Shown here one piece after another: positions 6,306 to 9,813 of a stretch of 9,813 nt of DNA. The notes beneath the pieces are model-generated. The model was not told the DNA's origin. It worked only from the letters and a program-made list of their open reading frames with translations, and made no database searches. How positions within the stretch are numbered: the first letter of the stretch is position 1; each line of letters starts with the position of its first letter. The translations under genes were made by a program, and so were the position numbers. Source of the stretch: Cyanobacteria bacterium UBA5018 (GTDB lineage: Bacteria > Cyanobacteriota > Cyanobacteriia > PCC-6307 > Cyanobiaceae); assembly GCA_002396505.1 (NCBI GenBank), contig DGYA01000054.1, forward strand, positions 1-9,813, read 5' to 3'.

Positions 6306-7964
6306 TCAGTTGCCCCAACGGGCCACGATTGCCAAGTCGTCTTGCTGGTATAGCTCACGGCAAAGACGACGCTGAATCTTGCCGCTGGAGGTGAGCGGGA
6401 GCGTGGCGGGCCGGATCAACACAATCTCGGCGAGAGACACACCATGCTCACGCGCAACTGCTTCACGCATGGCCCTGAAGATGGCGTCCTGGGGCAGGGC
6501 GGCCAGGTGGGAACGTTTGACCTCCTGAACGACAACGACCTGCTCCTGGCTGTCGAAGCCAGTGGCAAAGGCCGCGCCGCGATCGGCACTCAAGGCCTCG
6601 TGAGAGCGCTGGATCGTGGCCTCCAGATCCTGGGGGTGGTGGTTTTGGCCATGGACGATGATCAGGTCCTTGAGGCGACCAGCGATGTACAGCTGCCCAT
6701 CGCGTAAAAAGCCCAGATCACCGGTTCTCAGGTAGGCGGCAGATCCACCCGTGTTGAGCGTGGCCTGGAAGATTTCTCGGCTCAATGCCTCTTTTTGCCA
6801 GTAGCCCATGGCCACGCTGGGTCCCGCGGTCCAGATCTCACCCACCTGGCCCGGCGTACAGGGGCTAAGCGTTTCGGGATCAACGATCAGCAACTCGTTA
6901 CCGAGTCGGGGATGGCCGCAGGCTACAAGCTGGCGGGTTGGCATCACCAGTGAGGCCACCGTGGGCGGCTGGCCCAGCTGGCCGCCGCTGATCATCAACG
7001 TGGCCTCCGCCATTCCATAACAAGGATATAGGGCTTTAGCCTGAAAACCAAAGGGTTGAAACTTGTGGGTGAAGGCCTCAAGGGTATCGGCACGCACAGG
7101 TTCTGCGCCGCAATAGGCACTGCGCCAACTGCTGAGATCAAGCTTATCCAAGGCTTGTGGTGTAGTTCGATGGATGCATTGCTCGTAGGCTGAATTGGGC
7201 CCCCCACTGTGTGTGGCGGAAAATCGATCGATCAGTTGCAACCAAATGACTGGTCGTTTGCTGAATGTTTCTGGTGCCAACAACACACCATGGAAACCCG
7301 AATAGAGGGGTTGGAGAATGCCATCAATCAATCCCATGTCGTGATAGTGGGGCAGCCAGCACACCGAAACACTCGCCGCATCCAGTTGAAATGCCGCCTG
7401 GATGCAGGCTGAGTTGTGGCTCAGGTTGCCATGGCTCACCATCACGCCTTTGGGCGCACCCGTGGATCCGGAGGTGTATTGGAGCAAGGCCACGGCATCC
7501 GGCTCCTGTTCGCCGTGGAGGGGAGAATCAGCTGGTGGTTCAGCCGGCTCAGGCAGTTTGTCGGTGGCCAGGCAGGGCAGATGCGCCAAGCCCCAGTCGT
7601 GCAGAGATGGCATGTAAGTGGCCAGCGTCAGCACCAGCGCCGGCTGAGCGTCGCCCACGATGGCGGCGATCTTGGCGGCGGGGCTGCGGCGGCGGGGTGG
7701 ACTAACAGGTACGGCGATCACCTTGGCCGCTAGGCATGCAAAGAACGCCCCAATGAATGGCAGCCCTGCGGGATAAAGAAGCAGGGCTCGCTCGCCTGGC
7801 TTTGCCATCGACCGCACCACTCTGGCAATCTGGAGGGAGCGGTCATGCAACTGTTGGTAGCTGAAGGAAACGCCCGGATCCGTAGCCGAGGTGACAAAGG
7901 TATAGGCAGTGCGCTGGCCATCGGTGCGGGCTTTGGCAGCAAGAATGGAGCTCAGGGTATGCAT
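6306..7964 (-). CDS. Fatty acyl-AMP ligase (FAAL), stand-alone
   Basis: 552 residues, a normal length for a free-standing member of the adenylate-forming superfamily. It should activate a free fatty acid with ATP to acyl-AMP and pass the acyl group to a carrier protein, most likely the small one encoded first in the operon. Seen: P-loop YTSGSTGAPKGVM at 163-175, LPHYHDMGL at 204-212, YGMAEATL at 316-323, YLRTGD at 411-416, GRLKDLIIVHGQNHHPQDLE at 429-448, and the C-terminal SSGKIQRR with the probable catalytic Lys529. The LPHYHDMGLI and VHGQNHHPQDLE segments resemble FAALs more than acyl-CoA ligases; the sub-family call rests on these. The ATG at 7964 lies 12 bases after the P450 stop, has no clear Shine-Dalgarno sequence, and gives a normal N-terminus. 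The stop TGA is 6 bases before the synthase start. Confidence 0.92.
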   Translation of the reverse strand: MHTLSSILAAKARTDGQRTAYTFVTSATDPGVSFSYQQLHDRSLQIARVVRSMAKPGERALLLYPAGLPFIGAFFACLAAKVIAVPVSPPRRRSPAAKIAAIVGDAQPALVLTLATYMPSLHDWGLAHLPCLATDKLPEPAEPPADSPLHGEQEPDAVALLQYTSGSTGAPKGVMVSHGNLSHNSACIQAAFQLDAASVSVCWLPHYHDMGLIDGILQPLYSGFHGVLLAPETFSKRPVIWLQLIDRFSATHSGGPNSAYEQCIHRTTPQALDKLDLSSWRSAYCGAEPVRADTLEAFTHKFQPFGFQAKALYPCYGMAEATLMISGGQLGQPPTVASLVMPTRQLVACGHPRLGNELLIVDPETLSPCTPGQVGEIWTAGPSVAMGYWQKEALSREIFQATLNTGGSAAYLRTGDLGFLRDGQLYIAGRLKDLIIVHGQNHHPQDLEATIQRSHEALSADRGAAFATGFDSQEQVVVVQEVKRSHLAALPQDAIFRAMREAVAREHGVSLAEIVLIRPATLPLTSSGKIQRRLCRELYQQDDLAIVARWGN

Positions 7965-7976
7965 GACCAGGAGCGA

Positions 7977-9191
7977 TTAGGGCCGCACCAGAACAGGTAA
8001 AGAGGCGAGGCGCCGGGAGAGGCGTGTGGGCGAGCGCTCCAGCGAATCGCTGGCCAGCTCCAGGCCGGAAAACCTCTCTAGCAATGCTTTCAACACAACT
8101 TCCATCTCCAACTTGGCCAAGAAGGAGCCGACGCAATAGTGAACGCCGCCACCAAAGCCCAGGTTCCGGTTGGTGCGTTGAAAATCTAAGCGATCAGGTT
8201 CGGGAAAGGCCGCTGGATCACGATTGGCAGCACCGAGATAGACTACTGCATACTCGCCTTGCCGAATCCACTGATCAGCAAACAATATATCTTCTGCAGC
8301 CCTGCGAGTGACGTATTGAATCGGGCTATCATATCGTATGAGCTCATTCACCGCGGCTGGGATCAGAGCTTGATTCTCTCGCAGTTGAGACATACTGGAG
8401 GGATGGTGCAGCAAAGCCAGCAGGCCATTAGAGATCAGGCCTTTGGAGGATTCTTGTGCTGTTGCGGCAAGCACAATCAGCGTGCTGATGATCTCCGCAT
8501 CAGAGAGGCCTGAATGTGGCTGCTGCTGAAGCAGTTCGCTGAATAGACCCGGCTGGGGTTGGTGGCGAATAACCGCCATGAGCTGCTCTAGGTAAGCGCG
8601 AAACTGCGCCATGGTTTCACTTTGCTCCAGCAGCATCTCCAGCGGCGCCGGTTGATCAAAGATGCGGATGGTGTTTATGCTCCAGCTGGAAATCTGGTCA
8701 GCCTCATGGTCTGGCAAGCCCAACAGACGAGTGGTGGTGGACGCAACCAGCGGATCAGCGAGATTGGCCATCAGATCAATCGGCCTGCCAGCAGCTATGC
8801 AGCCGAGCAGATCGGTGACAATCGACTCGACGTAGGTGCGCAGGCCTTCGATCGACTCTTGTATGAAGCGAGAGCTGATCGCCCTTCTCAAACGGGAGTG
8901 ATCAGGTGGATTGAGGAAAAAGAGCCAGCTTTCCAATATCTGGGCGAGCTGAAGAAATGAGGCCTCGTGATAATTCTCCGCCTTGTCCTCTAGGCGAGCA
9001 GGAAGATTGTCAACTAGAAAGCGAGGATCTTTGAGAATCGCGTCAGCATAGGCGTAAGACGTAACGATCCAGGTTTGAAAAATCGATTTGTGAAGGGGCT
9101 CCCGAGCTCGCAAGCGCTCAAAGACGGGATAGGGATCCTTTTGAAACTGCGGATCGTAGGGATTGAACTTCATCACTTCTGAGATCGGCAT
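7977..9191 (-). CDS. Cytochrome P450 monooxygenase
   Basis: 404 residues, the usual size of a soluble bacterial class I P450; no membrane anchor is visible. Seen: N-terminal FNPYDPQFQKDPYPVFERLR, helix C NPPDHSRLRR at 94-103, ExxR as ELIR at 283-286, and heme loop FGGGVHYCVG with the heme-ligand Cys353. The I-helix reads LAATAQESS at 241-249 where AGxET is usual: the Glu is kept, Thr is Ser and Gly is Ala. Placed between a carrier protein and a fatty acyl ligase, it most likely oxidises the acyl chain, perhaps while carrier-bound, or the released lipopeptide. No ferredoxin or reductase gene is in the window. The ATG at 9191 is 36 bases after the carrier-protein stop, and its nearest G-rich stretch (GAGGG) is 14 bases upstream, further than ideal. 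The in-frame ATG at codon 7 is an alternative start. Confidence 0.93.
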   Translation of the reverse strand: MPISEVMKFNPYDPQFQKDPYPVFERLRAREPLHKSIFQTWIVTSYAYADAILKDPRFLVDNLPARLEDKAENYHEASFLQLAQILESWLFFLNPPDHSRLRRAISSRFIQESIEGLRTYVESIVTDLLGCIAAGRPIDLMANLADPLVASTTTRLLGLPDHEADQISSWSINTIRIFDQPAPLEMLLEQSETMAQFRAYLEQLMAVIRHQPQPGLFSELLQQQPHSGLSDAEIISTLIVLAATAQESSKGLISNGLLALLHHPSSMSQLRENQALIPAAVNELIRYDSPIQYVTRRAAEDILFADQWIRQGEYAVVYLGAANRDPAAFPEPDRLDFQRTNRNLGFGGGVHYCVGSFLAKLEMEVVLKALLERFSGLELASDSLERSPTRLSRRLASLPVLVRP

Positions 9192-9227
9192 TTTGCATGA
9201 AAGAACCCTCCGCCATCGCCTCGGCGA

Positions 9228-9473
9228 CTAGGGTTGCCCTCCTCGCGAAACCTGCTCAGCTAGATCGGCGATGTGGGGAAAATCCCACATCATTGCGGGG
9301 TCAAGAGTAATATCAAGTGTATCTTCCAGGTGTCCGATCAGGCTGAGGGCGCCGGAGGAATCCAAACCAAGAGCGAAAACCGACTCGCTGGGCGCGATGG
9401 ATTCGGGATCCAGCTCGAGCAATTGAGACAGCTTGGAGATGATTAGGCTCTGAACTTTGGTGTGCGTGGACAT
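9228..9473 (-). CDS. Stand-alone acyl carrier protein
   Basis: 81 residues, acidic and of normal carrier-protein size. The helix II motif is FALGLDSSGALSLI, with Ser39 as the predicted 4'-phosphopantetheine site, followed by LEDTLDITLDPAMMWDFPHIADLAEQV, which fits helices II-III. The GLDSSGAL form is the type often found beside fatty acyl-AMP ligases, so it is the natural acceptor for the ligase two genes downstream and the likely docking partner of the P450. It is the first gene of the operon. The ATG at 9473 has no good Shine-Dalgarno sequence (bases before it read CCAGATTT on the coding strand), which is common in cyanobacteria. No phosphopantetheinyl transferase gene is in the window, so one must be encoded elsewhere. 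Confidence 0.92.
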   Translation of the reverse strand: MSTHTKVQSLIISKLSQLLELDPESIAPSESVFALGLDSSGALSLIGHLEDTLDITLDPAMMWDFPHIADLAEQVSRGGQP

Positions 9474-9557
9474 AAATCTGGTTTTTTGAACGGGCAGCGT
9501 CCCTTTGCGTGGGGTAAAACTCGAGGCCCGAATGCCCTGATCAGAGGGTGAAGAGGG

Positions 9558-9580
9558 TGGAATGACGAGCTGTCATTCCA
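9558..9580. repeat. Perfect 9-bp inverted repeat (operator or leader hairpin candidate)
   Basis: TGGAATGAC (9558-9566) and its exact complement GTCATTCCA (9572-9580) flank the 5-base spacer GAGCT. It sits 85 bases upstream of the carrier-protein ATG and just downstream of the candidate promoter. No T-run follows on either strand, so it is not an intrinsic terminator. It could be a repressor site or an RNA hairpin. Confidence 0.6.
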
Positions 9581-9598
9581 GAGGTGCAGATGCCCCTC
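9581..9598. repeat. Second dyad, directly adjacent (one mismatch)
   Basis: GAGGTGCA (9581-9588) and TGCCCCTC (9591-9598) are inverted copies with one mismatched pair around a 2-base centre. The dyad abuts the 9-bp inverted repeat with no gap. As RNA it could fold as a short stem with an internal mismatch. Alone it would be weak; the tandem arrangement makes it worth recording. Confidence 0.4.
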
Positions 9599-9606
9599 GT
9601 TACCCT

Positions 9607-9635
9607 ACGATGAAACGAGACGATTGATTTGTCAA
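9607..9635 (-). promoter_or_regulatory. Candidate promoter of the operon
   Basis: On the minus strand TTGACA, a perfect -35 hexamer, lies at 9635-9630. Seventeen bases later the -10 position reads CATCGT (9612-9607), which matches TATAAT only at A2, T3 and T6. Transcription would begin near 9600 and give a leader of about 125 bases before the carrier-protein ATG. The -35 is convincing and the -10 is poor, so this promoter would be weak or need an activator. Confidence 0.35.
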
Positions 9636-9813
9636 GTCTCCCGTCCGATCGCACTTGTGTTGTGAGAGGAAGTGGTCTGTGCTGGCTAGGGGTTATTGCA
9701 CTGGCCCCGGGCAGCGACCTTGATCACCTGGGGCCTGGGTGTTGCACCTCTCAGGCGGGAGCGCTGAGCCTGGCTGACCGACACAAGCCCTAGACCGCTT
9801 GCAACAGAACGGG
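9636..9813. other. Upstream segment with no recognisable gene
   Basis: No tRNA, rRNA or known protein could be seen. Two minus-strand frames are open from the window edge down to about 9690 (roughly 40 codons each, ending in TAG and TAA), so the tail of an upstream gene is possible, but neither translation is recognisable. On the plus strand a GTG-started frame of about 44 codons ends at a TAG near 9791 and looks like chance. A 6-bp inverted repeat, GGCCCC (9703-9708) with GGGGCC (9730-9735), is too short to call. Confidence 0.3.

Noticed and set aside
9558..9580. Inverted repeat as an intrinsic terminator
   Set aside because: The bases after the stem on the minus strand are C-rich (CCCTCTTCACC) with no run of T, and the plus strand also lacks one.
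9703..9735. GGCCCC / GGGGCC inverted repeat as a terminator of an upstream gene
   Set aside because: Only 6 bp with a 21-base loop and no T-run on either strand.
9662..9793. Small plus-strand GTG-started frame
   Set aside because: About 44 codons, no ribosome binding site, no recognisable motif, and opposite to the operon.

Overview
The window is a compact hybrid fatty acid / polyketide / non-ribosomal peptide locus. All four recognisable genes lie on the minus strand, so transcription runs from high to low coordinates. The order is carrier protein (9473-9228), cytochrome P450 (9191-7977), fatty acyl-AMP ligase (7964-6306), then one very large synthase that starts at 6299 and leaves the window at base 1 without a stop (2099 codons visible). 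Gaps are 36, 12 and 6 bases, so this reads as one operon with the carrier protein first. Base composition is mostly moderately high in G+C. The combination of a stand-alone ligase, a stand-alone carrier protein and a PKS/NRPS hybrid is common in cyanobacteria, and a cyanobacterium is my best guess. That is inference from gene content; there is no rRNA or housekeeping gene here to prove it.

The synthase reads without an interruption as KS - degenerate AT - carrier - C - A - carrier - TE. The NRPS half looks intact: C domain HHxxxDG, complete A-domain core motifs with a valine-like specificity code, two GGHSL carrier serines, and a Ser/Asp/His thioesterase triad. The PKS half looks dead for chain extension. 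The KS keeps its Cys (C162) and second His (H337), but the HGTGT histidine is Asn (N297). The AT has lost its active-site Ser (Pro596), its oxyanion Gln (Arg528) and roughly 140 residues of its core. The carrier after it is of the peptidyl type and is a paralogue of the second carrier.

Proposed logic (inference): the ligase activates a fatty acid and loads it on the small carrier protein; the P450 may oxidise the chain while it is bound; the Cys-only KS acts as a transacylase that moves the acyl group to the first carrier without extending it; the C domain joins it to the amino acid selected by the A domain, probably valine; and the TE releases an N-acyl amino acid, a lactone or an oligomer.

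Upstream of the operon (9474-9813) I see no recognisable gene. This stretch holds a perfect TTGACA with only a weak -10 partner, followed by two adjacent dyad symmetries in the presumed leader of the carrier-protein gene. The last ~600 bases of the visible synthase (TE) are clearly more A+T-rich than the modules before it.
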